Of a stretch of 63,998 nucleotides of DNA, positions 6,846 through 15,371 are shown in pieces. The DNA is from a virus, in the IMG/VR virus record IMGVR_UViG_3300033134_000083, positions 1-63,998 of that record; one strand, 5' to 3'. Every line of letters begins with the position of its first letter. Positions within the stretch are counted from its first letter, which is position 1. Position numbers and translations under genes: made by a program. The notes beneath the pieces were generated by a model, which worked only from the letters and a program-made list of their open reading frames with translations, was not told where the DNA came from and searched no databases.

Positions 6846-9701
6846 ATGCCTAAGGGCGGAGCAGTTCTAGCTGGATTGAGAGCAGCCCAATCCACCGCTG
6901 TTAACCCAACCATTCAGCCGTTGGGCGGCAGCGTTTCTCCGTTGGCTGCGCAGTATTCACAGTGGACACTCGGTCGCACACAGCAATCGACCGCTCTCCC
7001 GAGAGACCCAATTGAATTTTTGACTGGTGCCTTCGGCCCCCTGAGCCCCATCCAGCCCGTTGGTATCGACACTCCACCACCCGATGCGGAACGACCCGAA
7101 CCACGGCGCTGGCAGTACCCCGTCGGGTGGAACATGCCGGTTGGCATGCCCGGCACCGAAGGACTCAAACTAGCTGACTTCCAAACCCTGCGCACCTACG
7201 CTGAGGTGTACTCCGTCGCTAGAGCATGCATCCAGCTACGCAAAGACGAAATGCTCGGCATCGGCTGGGACATCGGCCCCACCGCTGACGCAGCCAAAGC
7301 TATGCGAGGCAGCAGCAGCGCCATGGCCGACTTTGGCAAACGCCGCGACGAAGCACTCAAGTTCTTCACCCAACCCGACCCCAACTACAACGACTTCACC
7401 AGCTGGTTCTCCGCAGCCCTGGAAGACATGTTCGTCATCGACGCGTTGTCGGTGTATTTGCATCCCACCCGCATCCCCGGCAAGGGCCTGTTTGGCACTG
7501 ACTTGGGCGGGTTGGACATTATCGACGGCAGCTCCGTCCGTCCACTGCTGGACCTACGGGGTGGTTCACCTAGCCCACCCAACCCCGCATACCAGATATA
7601 CCAGTACGGCATTCCCCGCGTTGACTTGATGACCATGCTAGCCGAACAAGACATTAAAGACTTGGGTAAACCGGTTGCGCAATACCGGGGCGACCAGCTT
7701 CTTTATCTGCCCCGATACCCGAGAACGTGGACGCCGTACGGGCAAGCCCCGTTGGAACGCTGCATCATCCCCGTTATCACGGGGTTGCGTAAGCAGCAGT
7801 ACTCCATGGATTACTACCTGGAAGGTTCCATTCCCGGCGTCTACATTTCCCCTGGCGACCCGAACATGACGCCAAACCAAATCCGTGAAGTTCAAGACAG
7901 CCTGAACGCTATCGCTGGTGACGTGGCGTACAAGCACAAGGTGTTGATGCTGCCCGCTAATAGCAAAGTGGAGCCGCAAAAACCACCAGAACTAGCCGAC
8001 CAGTCCGACGAAATCATCATGACTCAAGTATGCATGGCATACAACGTCATGCCGATGGAGCTAGGCATTTCGCCGAGGGTGAGCGCTACCCAATCAACGG
8101 GTGCAGCTAACCAGATGGCTAAAGCCTCGCAGGACATTCAGGAACGCAAGTCGCTTGGTCCTGACTTGCTATGGCTAAAGGCTGCCTTGTTCGACCGCAT
8201 ATTGCAGGACTTTTGCGGGCAAATGGACATGGAATGGAAATGGGATGGTTTGGAGGAAGATGAGGACGAACAAACCCTAACCACACTCCTTGTAGCCCAA
8301 ATCGGCGCTGGCCTGTCCTCCATTGACGAAGCACGCATTGAACTAGGTCGCCAGCCATGGGGCCTACCCATTACTAGCGACCCAGGCTGGGCGGGACAGA
8401 TGGGCTTCACACCACTAGGCCAAATCAGCCTCACAGGTGCACCAGAACCCGGAGTCGCCCCACCCACTCTTCCGCAGCCCGGTCAAGGTGGCCAGCCCGG
8501 TACCCCATTCTCTCCTGGTGGCACCACCGCAGGCCCCCCCTCAGGTGCGTCCCCACAGTCTCCTATGGCGCGTATACCCGCTGCCGGTGCAGCACCCCAG
8601 CAAGCTAACGCTGGACCGGCTACAGCTAAACCTACGCCGTTCCCTGGTGGTACCCCAGCTCATGCTGCTGCTCAAGCAATAGCTTCAGCCGAGCATGCCC
8701 ATCCCATTCCTAAAATGGCAGGCGAGCTGGCCGCTTCCACTCTGGCTAACGCTGGGACGGTGGACCCGCCTACCAATGGTAAGTATAAAGCGACTCTAAG
8801 TGAGCTAGATGCTCTACGCCGCCATCTGCACAAAGGACGCCAAATCAGCACCTGGGAACGTCGCCACATCCCCGGCTCCACCCTCGCTAGCATCAGCGAA
8901 GACCTCGCTAAGGGTTTGAGCATCGACCAAGCAGTGGACGTAGCCGCAGCGCTGCTACCCAAAGTAATCGAAGGAACCATACTCAAGGTCGGTCCCGAAG
9001 GGTTCATTCACGGCTATGTATGCGTACGCCCACCCTGCGGCAAGATAGGTGACGCAGTAGACCACTCGGTCCACGGCCCCGGCGTCGTCACCCACGTAGA
9101 CGACAACGGCACCATGCACGCCCGGTTCGCTGATGGCACCGAAGGAAAACTAGGCAAACCAAAAACATCCATGGAATCGGCAGTACGCCAGCGCCGCATC
9201 GACGCTGCCGTTGCCCAAGCTATGCACCCTCAAGGCCGGGGAGACGAAGCAGTACTGCCCTGGACTAGAGGCGCTGACCCAGAAGAATCCGCTCAGCGTT
9301 TGCAAGAAGCGACCGCTAAAGCACCACACGAACTAACCGACGAAGATGTACAAGGACTCACCTACGAAGACAGCCTGAAACTGCTAACTCACGTAGCACA
9401 CGGCTCTCACGAATACAGCGAAGAACGAATTGACAAAGCAGTGAACGACCTTCAGCAGCAAATGCACGAACTTAAGGACATGGCTCAGCGAGAGATAAAA
9501 GACGAGCATGACATTGAGCTGCTGAAAGCCACCAAACAGAAATTCTTCTGGCACACCGGCATGGTCCTCGGCGGAATTGCCGTAGGGCTAGCATCCATTC
9601 CACTCGCAGGCCTTCCCGCTATCGTTGCTCTAGTAAGCGGCGCGCTAGGAGCATTCCCTGGCCTCGGCATGGAACTCGTTGACCTCATTCGAAAGTGGTA
9701 A
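6846..9701 (+). CDS. Portal protein with long C-terminal extension
   Basis: 951 aa. Residues about 90-560 match HK97-type portals: the EVYSVARACIQLRKDEMLG entry, DGSSVRPL, YLPRYPRTWTPYGQAPLE and the VCMAYNVMPMELGIS segment. The portal forms the dodecameric DNA gate at one capsid vertex. A Pro/Gly-rich linker (about 560-650) leads to an extra region: a GPEGFIHGYVCVRPPCG segment near 720, a helical stretch, and a C-terminal pair of hydrophobic helices (MVLGGIAVGLASIPLAGLPA; IVALVSGALGAFPG). Ordinary portals are about 450-550 aa, so the last 300-400 residues are additional and may enter the virion or contact a membrane. Confidence 0.88.
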   Translation: MPKGGAVLAGLRAAQSTAVNPTIQPLGGSVSPLAAQYSQWTLGRTQQSTALPRDPIEFLTGAFGPLSPIQPVGIDTPPPDAERPEPRRWQYPVGWNMPVGMPGTEGLKLADFQTLRTYAEVYSVARACIQLRKDEMLGIGWDIGPTADAAKAMRGSSSAMADFGKRRDEALKFFTQPDPNYNDFTSWFSAALEDMFVIDALSVYLHPTRIPGKGLFGTDLGGLDIIDGSSVRPLLDLRGGSPSPPNPAYQIYQYGIPRVDLMTMLAEQDIKDLGKPVAQYRGDQLLYLPRYPRTWTPYGQAPLERCIIPVITGLRKQQYSMDYYLEGSIPGVYISPGDPNMTPNQIREVQDSLNAIAGDVAYKHKVLMLPANSKVEPQKPPELADQSDEIIMTQVCMAYNVMPMELGISPRVSATQSTGAANQMAKASQDIQERKSLGPDLLWLKAALFDRILQDFCGQMDMEWKWDGLEEDEDEQTLTTLLVAQIGAGLSSIDEARIELGRQPWGLPITSDPGWAGQMGFTPLGQISLTGAPEPGVAPPTLPQPGQGGQPGTPFSPGGTTAGPPSGASPQSPMARIPAAGAAPQQANAGPATAKPTPFPGGTPAHAAAQAIASAEHAHPIPKMAGELAASTLANAGTVDPPTNGKYKATLSELDALRRHLHKGRQISTWERRHIPGSTLASISEDLAKGLSIDQAVDVAAALLPKVIEGTILKVGPEGFIHGYVCVRPPCGKIGDAVDHSVHGPGVVTHVDDNGTMHARFADGTEGKLGKPKTSMESAVRQRRIDAAVAQAMHPQGRGDEAVLPWTRGADPEESAQRLQEATAKAPHELTDEDVQGLTYEDSLKLLTHVAHGSHEYSEERIDKAVNDLQQQMHELKDMAQREIKDEHDIELLKATKQKFFWHTGMVLGGIAVGLASIPLAGLPAIVALVSGALGAFPGLGMELVDLIRKW

Positions 9702-9703
9702 CC

Positions 9704-9886
9704 ATGGATAAACCCAACTCCGCCACTCTGCAACGAGCCGAGGAAATTCTCACTCAGGCACTGATGGACAACGGAGTCAGCGAACAAGACGCCCGCGCTG
9801 CTGCACAAAAACTCGTGACCATTCAGCAAAGTTTGCCGGAATGGCCGCCACCACCAAATGACCCGGGGCCAACCATATCCGAATAA
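9704..9886 (+). CDS. Small helical protein, 60 aa
   Basis: The ATG at 9704 (MDKPNSATLQRAEEILTQAL) directly follows the portal TAA. It is one predicted helical hairpin ending in a Pro-rich tail. No family is recognised. Confidence 0.5.
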   Translation: MDKPNSATLQRAEEILTQALMDNGVSEQDARAAAQKLVTIQQSLPEWPPPPNDPGPTISE

Positions 9887-9896
9887 ACTACATTGC

Positions 9897-10079
9897 ATGG
9901 ACTTGGACGACTCCTCGCCTCGCTGTGAATCATGCGGTCACGTACTTGAAGACGACGACTGCGGATGTACCTGCTGCTTTTATGAAGACGACGAACCCAT
10001 AGAGGAAGTTTTCGCTTTCTTTGACACTGGCGAAAAGGGCACAACCGCTCCCCCGGAGGCACCTGAGCACAGCCGATGA
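9897..10079 (+). CDS. Small acidic zinc-ribbon protein, 60 aa
   Basis: I take the ATG at 9897 (MDLDDSSPRCESCGHVLEDD). CESCG and CGCTCC form a four-Cys knuckle, followed by a very acidic tail. Its end overlaps the start region of the ParB-like gene. Confidence 0.5.
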   Translation: MDLDDSSPRCESCGHVLEDDDCGCTCCFYEDDEPIEEVFAFFDTGEKGTTAPPEAPEHSR

Positions 10080-10863
10080 CGTTAAACGTCAACTCAGCGC
10101 CGACTACCCCGAAAACACCCTCGGCTGGATAAGCAACCAAGACTGGAGCGGACCCAAAGAAATACCCCTTAGTAATGTCAACTTCACCAACCGCAAAAAA
10201 TGGAACGCCTGGCACGAACCGCAAAGGGTAGCTAAGTTCGCCCGGCGGATAGCTAAGCGCTCTAAACAAGGTCGCCGCATCAAACCCGTCGTTCTCGTTG
10301 ACACTCCCGACAGCGACAAAAACCGTGACCTGATGATAGTGGACGGTCATCACCGCTCCCTCGCTTACCAAAAGCTGAACAAGCCGGTCTGGGGATATGT
10401 TGGCCGGACCAGTAAAGTTGAGGGACCTTGGGATGAACTCCATGCAAAACAGCGCGCAGTAGAAGGCCGAACAACTACAGATGACGACTATGGGTACGAG
10501 CCAAAGGGTAAAGTAGCTACCACGATTGCTGCTATGGCCCATGGGACGAGCGATAGCCAGCGTGAAGACGGCCATAAGCAGCAATCGTGGCAAGCTTGGG
10601 AACTTGACCGAGACCACGCCAACCAGCTAGCCGAGAACTTGCAGCAAGCCCTAGCTAGCGCCGTAGACACCCACTCCATAGCTCAAGAATGGGCCGACAT
10701 TGTAGCCCGCCAAGCACTAGGTCCTGGTGCTGCGGAAAGCTACGTGATGGCGAGAGCACCACACATCCAGCAAGCCATAGAGAACGTGCTAGGCCCAGCA
10801 TGGGAACAGGCATGGCAGCTAGGTGAACAAGCAGCTCAGCATCAGCTAGCGGGAGGTACCTGA
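10063..10863 (+). CDS. ParB/sulfiredoxin-like domain protein in the head module
   Basis: 266 aa from a proposed CTG at 10063, three nt after GGAGG; the first ordinary start in frame is a TTG at 10021 inside the previous gene. The VVLVDTP...RDLMIVDGHHRSLAYQKLNKP segment is the GxHR-type core of the ParB N-terminal/sulfiredoxin superfamily. This domain recurs in actinophage head proteins, where its role is unknown. The C-terminus is helical. The neighbours are portal and MuF. Confidence 0.65.
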   Translation: MSTADDVKRQLSADYPENTLGWISNQDWSGPKEIPLSNVNFTNRKKWNAWHEPQRVAKFARRIAKRSKQGRRIKPVVLVDTPDSDKNRDLMIVDGHHRSLAYQKLNKPVWGYVGRTSKVEGPWDELHAKQRAVEGRTTTDDDYGYEPKGKVATTIAAMAHGTSDSQREDGHKQQSWQAWELDRDHANQLAENLQQALASAVDTHSIAQEWADIVARQALGPGAAESYVMARAPHIQQAIENVLGPAWEQAWQLGEQAAQHQLAGGT

Positions 10864-13800
10864 CTACTCCCACTACTCAGCAGCAGTCACCTCCGCAGCC
10901 CAGCGCTCTTGATGACCTCATCGCCCTGCTCCTGCTCACCAGCCCTGCTCTAGCAGCCTGGATAGCTACCCGCCGCAGCAGCGTCCGGAGCATGACCAAC
11001 ACCCGTCTAGCTCAGCTAGCAGCCGTTCTACGTGGCTTCCAGCAGTCAGCACTAGCCGGTGAACCAACCAATCCAGATGACCTGGAACACCAACTCAACG
11101 CTGTCCTAGCCGGTCCCGCTGTCCTCCCAGCCGACCAGCTACCCGAGCCAGGTTCCACGGGAAACACCTACCGTGGCCAGCCAGCTACCGGCCCAGCGCA
11201 AAGCTCCGCTGCTAACGTCGGGCAGACGGAAGTATCCGCTGCTATTGGTGCTGCCGCACATAACGTATACCGCAGCGACCCGGACGTGGACTACTCCGAA
11301 TGGCTAACCGCCGAGGACGAAAAAGTCTGCCCTATCTGTGTAGCTAACCAGGAAGCAGGCCCGGTTCCTATTGGCGCACCGTTTCCATCAGGGGTGCCGT
11401 TTCCACCGGCGCATGTGAACTGCCTACCGGGGGATGCCCTTGTATCGGCCCGTAGCCGTATCACGGGTGCGACGTCTCGGATATACGACGGTGAGCTGGT
11501 CTGCATCCGCACTCTGGCTGACAAGCTCCTTTCCGTCACCCCCAATCATCCGGTACTGACGGACCATGGCTGGATTGCGGCTGGTCTCCTGAAGAAAGGA
11601 GAAAACGTAGTTAGCGCTAGCGAGAGTGAGCGGAAACCGGGAATTGACTACGATAACGAGAACATGCCAGCCCGCATTCAGCAAATAGCGGAAGCGTTCT
11701 TGTGCTCGCGCAACGTGACTACCGCTGAAGTGCCATTGACCGCCGAAGATTTCCACGGCGACGGAGCTGGTAGTGAAGTCAGCATTATAGGGACCTATCG
11801 CAGTTTGCGTCCCGTACTCAAGACCGAGAGAGTTCAAGTAGGTGGCAAACAGCCGTTCCAATGCGGACACATGTACATCGCTCGGCGCGGCTTCACGGGT
11901 TTGCGCTCTAGCGATTCGCCGTTCCAGCGAGTCGGTATTTCCACGCCGAGCCACGTTAGCAGCAATAGTAAGAGCGCTACGCTCTTCGGCAGTAGTTTGC
12001 GCCATGCGGACGTACATGCTTTCGCTACGCCCTCTGGGCTTGACGTCGTTTTGCAGCAGGATGCGGCGGATAACGTTACGACTGACGCCAAAAGATTCAG
12101 CAAGCGCTTTTTCGCTCTCACCCTTGGTGTAGCGGTCGAGCAGGTTGCTGAGGTCTGGCGGGTCCCATTTAGCGGGCATGTGTATAACCTTGAGACAGTT
12201 GATGGGTGGTACATCGCCAATGGCATTGTAACTCACAACTGCCGGTGCACGACTACTCCCAGTGACTATCGTGCGGTGCCTGCGTTTGAAGCTCAGCAGG
12301 AAGCAATGCCCATGCGCCGTTTCGGCCTGCCGCATACTTCAGCGAGCCGGGAACGTGAACTGCAGAACGTGCCCAGTGAAACAACCGTGCTTCATGTAAC
12401 AGCAGAGCTAGAAAAAGGCGCCCCTGAGGGGAACATTTCCGGTGTCACCTTCGGTCCGCTTGCTAAATGCGTCTCCTGTGGCTGCGGTCTACCCCATGAT
12501 GACCACGGAGACGCCCGTAACATTACCCAGGAAGACGTTGAAGCCGCAGGAGCCGCAGTGGGTATAGCACCCGGCCAAGCCGCATCCAACATTGCTGACG
12601 CTTGGCGTGCGATGATGGTAGACGAAGCTGGCGCCAGGCAAGCGGACCAGGCATCCAAAGGCTGGCACGACGCGTGGCTGCATGAACTACGCGGCGGCCA
12701 CGGCGAATGGATTGGCGTTGGTGGTGACGTACCACACTTCGCTCAGCATGGCTCCACCCACGTCGAAGTAAAACCCCTCGTTAACGGCGACCACGAAGAC
12801 ATCAAACAGCGAGTTGGTAACCAGCTAAACCACCAAGCACAATGGGTGCCTAACCTTGCAGTCAGCTACCACGCTCACGTAACACCCGACAACGAACCCG
12901 ACTCTGGGCACCACCAATGGGGTTCCATCGTCATCCGCCAGCATGAACTATCAGACGACCAGCTACCCCACACCGTAGCCCACCAAATGGGTCACGCCGT
13001 TCACGACGCATTCCAAGGCGGTGCCGCCACCCAATACAACTCCAAACTGGGCGACATAAATCTGTGGCGCAAACTTTCTGCGGCTCTCGGCGTCAAAGAC
13101 CCGCCATTCACTCCTCGTAGCCACGGACGTGGTTACGTAACTCCTATGGTGTCCACCGACTGGGTGCGCCGCAACCGGGCCGCTATCCGGGACCAAGTCT
13201 CTAACCAAGCCACCGCTAACGTGGACGAGTTCATCGCCGAACTATGGGACCAGTTCACCACATCACCTAACCCTAGCCCCGTCGCTCAAATATTCGGCGA
13301 CTACGTGATGCAAAATTTGCCGTCACGCACCCACAACCCCCTTCTCGGGGAACTAGCCATGGCCGGTGGCAGCGTCGGCGGCCGCCGCAAATCCATGCAA
13401 GACTACTGGATAGCTAAAGACCTCCGCACTGCCTGGGAACACGAACTACGAGACCGTCACGGCAAATGGGCTAAAGCCGTTACCGAAGCACTGAAAACCG
13501 CACCCGACGCTCATGTAGCATCGGCTGATCGCAACGCTGAACATGTCGTGTTCACTATCGGCGACCCCAAGACCGCTGACCACGTTGTCACTATCGTGCC
13601 CGGCATGAACCCGCACTGGGAACATTTGCCCGCCGAAACAAAAGCAGCTTCCCGGATGAAAGCAGCCGTCGAAGCCAGAACCGGTAAAAAAGTCGCTGCC
13701 ATTCTCTGGGCTGGCTACAAACCACCGCAAAACTTTGCTTCGGCTAGCGACAAACTAACCGCGCAACACGCAGCTAAAGACCTTATGCGCTTTCAACGCC

Positions 13801-15371
13801 AGCTACGCAAAGACAACCCCAACGCCCACCGCACCGTTATCGGTCACTCCTACGGCAGCGTCGTCTCCGGTGAAGCAGCCCGCCACCTACCCAACTTCGC
13901 CGACGACCTCGTGCTCATTGGCTCACCCGGCACCTCGGCACACAAAGCAACCGAGTTCAACGTCCCCGACGGTCACGTATGGGTAGGAGCCCACTCCAAA
14001 GACCCCGTAGCTGGCGTATCCCGAGAACTACGCTTCCACTACGGCGGCAGCCCAGCCCGGCCAGCCTTTGGCGCAAAGGTATTCAACTCCGAAGTGCCAG
14101 GGGCTCAGTTCAGCACTCCGCTGCACAGCAGCGTTGGAGTGCTCGGACGAATGTGGCCCCAGACCAGCGAAGCTGACCCCGTAGCCATGTCAGCAGGAGC
14201 GCACTCCAGCTACTGGCGGCCCAACTCCAACGCCTGGAACGCAATGACTGCGATAGCATCAGGCGACCCTATTATCGAAACACCCGGCATTCCCGGCCAG
14301 CCACTCGTCGTAAAAGGCTGGCACGACGCCTGGCTACATGAGTTCCGTGACCCACGTGGCCACTGGGTGCACGAAGGACCACCACCAGCAGTACAGGACA
14401 TGGTCAAACACGGGTGGACGTTCCACGGCACCCCCGGTTCCCACCAGCACGCTAGTTTCCTATCCTCTGCTGCTGACCTAATGCGAAGCCAGCCACAGCT
14501 ACGTCCCCTAGCTGAGACGCTGCGCCGAGCATCAGCGGAGATGAACAAAAAACACCCCGACGTAGCCCACCAAGTACTCCTAGGTGCAGCTAAGCAAACA
14601 CACTTCGCAGCCCTGAAAACCGGTGACGTTAACTTGCGTCACGCAGCATTCGCGTTGCATTACCACGGCGACCTCCTAGACGACTTGCACCTCACCGGTC
14701 GCAGTGACTTGCCGGAAACTCGTGAAGCTGCGGATGCACGCCGCTCCCTGGAAGCCGACCTGAAGTCCGGCCAGCACGACGTTCAATACCCTGGCCATGG
14801 ACAAATGGGCGAAACGTCGTTCGTCCGGTTCAATAACGGTTCCCGGTGGGTGCGTAAAGGTGACGCAGCTATCGACCAAGACCGCGAAATTCTCTCCAGT
14901 CGGGTAGCGGATGCCCTCGGCGCTCGGGCACCGGAAGTTATCCCCGACTCATCATGGAACCCTACCGACAAACACCCCGTTGTCTGGGAGCCCATGCTGC
15001 CGCACCCTACCGCTATCGACTTGGAACGCGGCAAAGACTACGATCCCGACAAAGTGTTCTCCGGCCCTGAAGGTCAGCGAATTGGCGTTCTTGACAAAAT
15101 CATATCCAACCAAGACCGCAACGACGGAAACTGGCTCGTAGACAGTAACGGACTTCCTGTTCCTATCGACCACGGCCAAGCTTACTTTGACAACGACTAC
15201 GCCCCATCCAGCGAGTTTTCCACCAAACTAGACCCGACATCCATTTCGCCTGCGCAATGGGATGAGTGGGCAGGAAAACTCGGCGCTCTCAGCCCAGAGT
15301 TCTCCGCGCTCAACCGAGGAGACTGGTTTCAATCAATGATGCAGTCATTCCAAAGTCTGAGGCCATCATGA
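10860..15371 (+). CDS. Giant MuF minor head polyprotein with intein, proposed CTG start
   Basis: 1503 aa from a CTG at 10860 (three nt after GGAGG); the first ATG is at 10992, but protein-like sequence (LTTPTTQQQSPP, LIALLLLTSPALAAWIA) continues upstream in frame with no other start. Domains in order: MuF/SPP1 gp7-like head domain interrupted by an intein at the conserved NC-RC site (11421-12239); a zincin-like segment with VAHQMGHAVHD (about 12970); a DUF1023-like alpha/beta hydrolase with GHSYGS (about 13843); and a kinase-like domain with NQDRNDGN and PIDHGQAYF (15106-15190) as in HipA/PI-kinase folds. WLHELRD..GxW-type linkers separate the modules. MuF proteins are injected or head-associated, so the enzymes may be virion effectors. 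Confidence 0.8.
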   Translation: MTTPTTQQQSPPQPSALDDLIALLLLTSPALAAWIATRRSSVRSMTNTRLAQLAAVLRGFQQSALAGEPTNPDDLEHQLNAVLAGPAVLPADQLPEPGSTGNTYRGQPATGPAQSSAANVGQTEVSAAIGAAAHNVYRSDPDVDYSEWLTAEDEKVCPICVANQEAGPVPIGAPFPSGVPFPPAHVNCLPGDALVSARSRITGATSRIYDGELVCIRTLADKLLSVTPNHPVLTDHGWIAAGLLKKGENVVSASESERKPGIDYDNENMPARIQQIAEAFLCSRNVTTAEVPLTAEDFHGDGAGSEVSIIGTYRSLRPVLKTERVQVGGKQPFQCGHMYIARRGFTGLRSSDSPFQRVGISTPSHVSSNSKSATLFGSSLRHADVHAFATPSGLDVVLQQDAADNVTTDAKRFSKRFFALTLGVAVEQVAEVWRVPFSGHVYNLETVDGWYIANGIVTHNCRCTTTPSDYRAVPAFEAQQEAMPMRRFGLPHTSASRERELQNVPSETTVLHVTAELEKGAPEGNISGVTFGPLAKCVSCGCGLPHDDHGDARNITQEDVEAAGAAVGIAPGQAASNIADAWRAMMVDEAGARQADQASKGWHDAWLHELRGGHGEWIGVGGDVPHFAQHGSTHVEVKPLVNGDHEDIKQRVGNQLNHQAQWVPNLAVSYHAHVTPDNEPDSGHHQWGSIVIRQHELSDDQLPHTVAHQMGHAVHDAFQGGAATQYNSKLGDINLWRKLSAALGVKDPPFTPRSHGRGYVTPMVSTDWVRRNRAAIRDQVSNQATANVDEFIAELWDQFTTSPNPSPVAQIFGDYVMQNLPSRTHNPLLGELAMAGGSVGGRRKSMQDYWIAKDLRTAWEHELRDRHGKWAKAVTEALKTAPDAHVASADRNAEHVVFTIGDPKTADHVVTIVPGMNPHWEHLPAETKAASRMKAAVEARTGKKVAAILWAGYKPPQNFASASDKLTAQHAAKDLMRFQRQLRKDNPNAHRTVIGHSYGSVVSGEAARHLPNFADDLVLIGSPGTSAHKATEFNVPDGHVWVGAHSKDPVAGVSRELRFHYGGSPARPAFGAKVFNSEVPGAQFSTPLHSSVGVLGRMWPQTSEADPVAMSAGAHSSYWRPNSNAWNAMTAIASGDPIIETPGIPGQPLVVKGWHDAWLHEFRDPRGHWVHEGPPPAVQDMVKHGWTFHGTPGSHQHASFLSSAADLMRSQPQLRPLAETLRRASAEMNKKHPDVAHQVLLGAAKQTHFAALKTGDVNLRHAAFALHYHGDLLDDLHLTGRSDLPETREAADARRSLEADLKSGQHDVQYPGHGQMGETSFVRFNNGSRWVRKGDAAIDQDREILSSRVADALGARAPEVIPDSSWNPTDKHPVVWEPMLPHPTAIDLERGKDYDPDKVFSGPEGQRIGVLDKIISNQDRNDGNWLVDSNGLPVPIDHGQAYFDNDYAPSSEFSTKLDPTSISPAQWDEWAGKLGALSPEFSALNRGDWFQSMMQSFQSLRPS
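11421..12239 (+). mobile_element. Intein 1 in the MuF domain (273 aa), dual-coding
   Basis: Block A starts CLPGDALVSA with Cys1; block B is SVTPNHPVLTDHGW with the TxxH motif; blocks F/G are GHVYNLETVDGWYIANGIVTHN, followed by Cys+1. All catalytic residues for canonical class 1 splicing are present (Cys1, block B His, penultimate His, terminal Asn, +1 Cys). Removal joins PPAHVN to CRCTTTP, a typical MuF motif. The middle 160 residues contain no LAGLIDADG or HNH motif on this strand; the endonuclease is on the opposite strand. Confidence 0.92.
11424..12179 (-). CDS. Antisense homing endonuclease 1: HTH + Vsr/PD-(D/E)XK-like
   Basis: 251 aa from the ATG at 12179; its TAG is the complement of the intein's second codon. 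Residues about 12-48 (SNLLDRYTKGESEKALAESF, then GVSRNVIRRI) form a helix-turn-helix. Residues 105-205 hold LNSLGLEYGTQTAIGPYNADF, AVEIFGGQWH and RFRYLLNAGWHVLVIVV, the layout of Vsr/DUF559-type nucleases; candidate active-site residues are Asp134, Glu143 and His150. It lies wholly inside intein 1, and its codons are in register with the sense codons. Homology to the second antisense gene (15887-16864) argues strongly that it is real and not a shadow. Confidence 0.85.
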   Translation of the reverse strand: MPAKWDPPDLSNLLDRYTKGESEKALAESFGVSRNVIRRILLQNDVKPRGRSESMYVRMAQTTAEERSALTIAANVARRGNTDSLERRIARAQTREAAPSDVHVSALERLFATYLNSLGLEYGTQTAIGPYNADFTTSSVAVEIFGGQWHFSGSHVARAQERFRYLLNAGWHVLVIVVNSRFPLTLASANYVFSFLQETSRNPAMVRQYRMIGGDGKELVSQSADADQLTVVYPRRRTRDTATGRYKGIPR

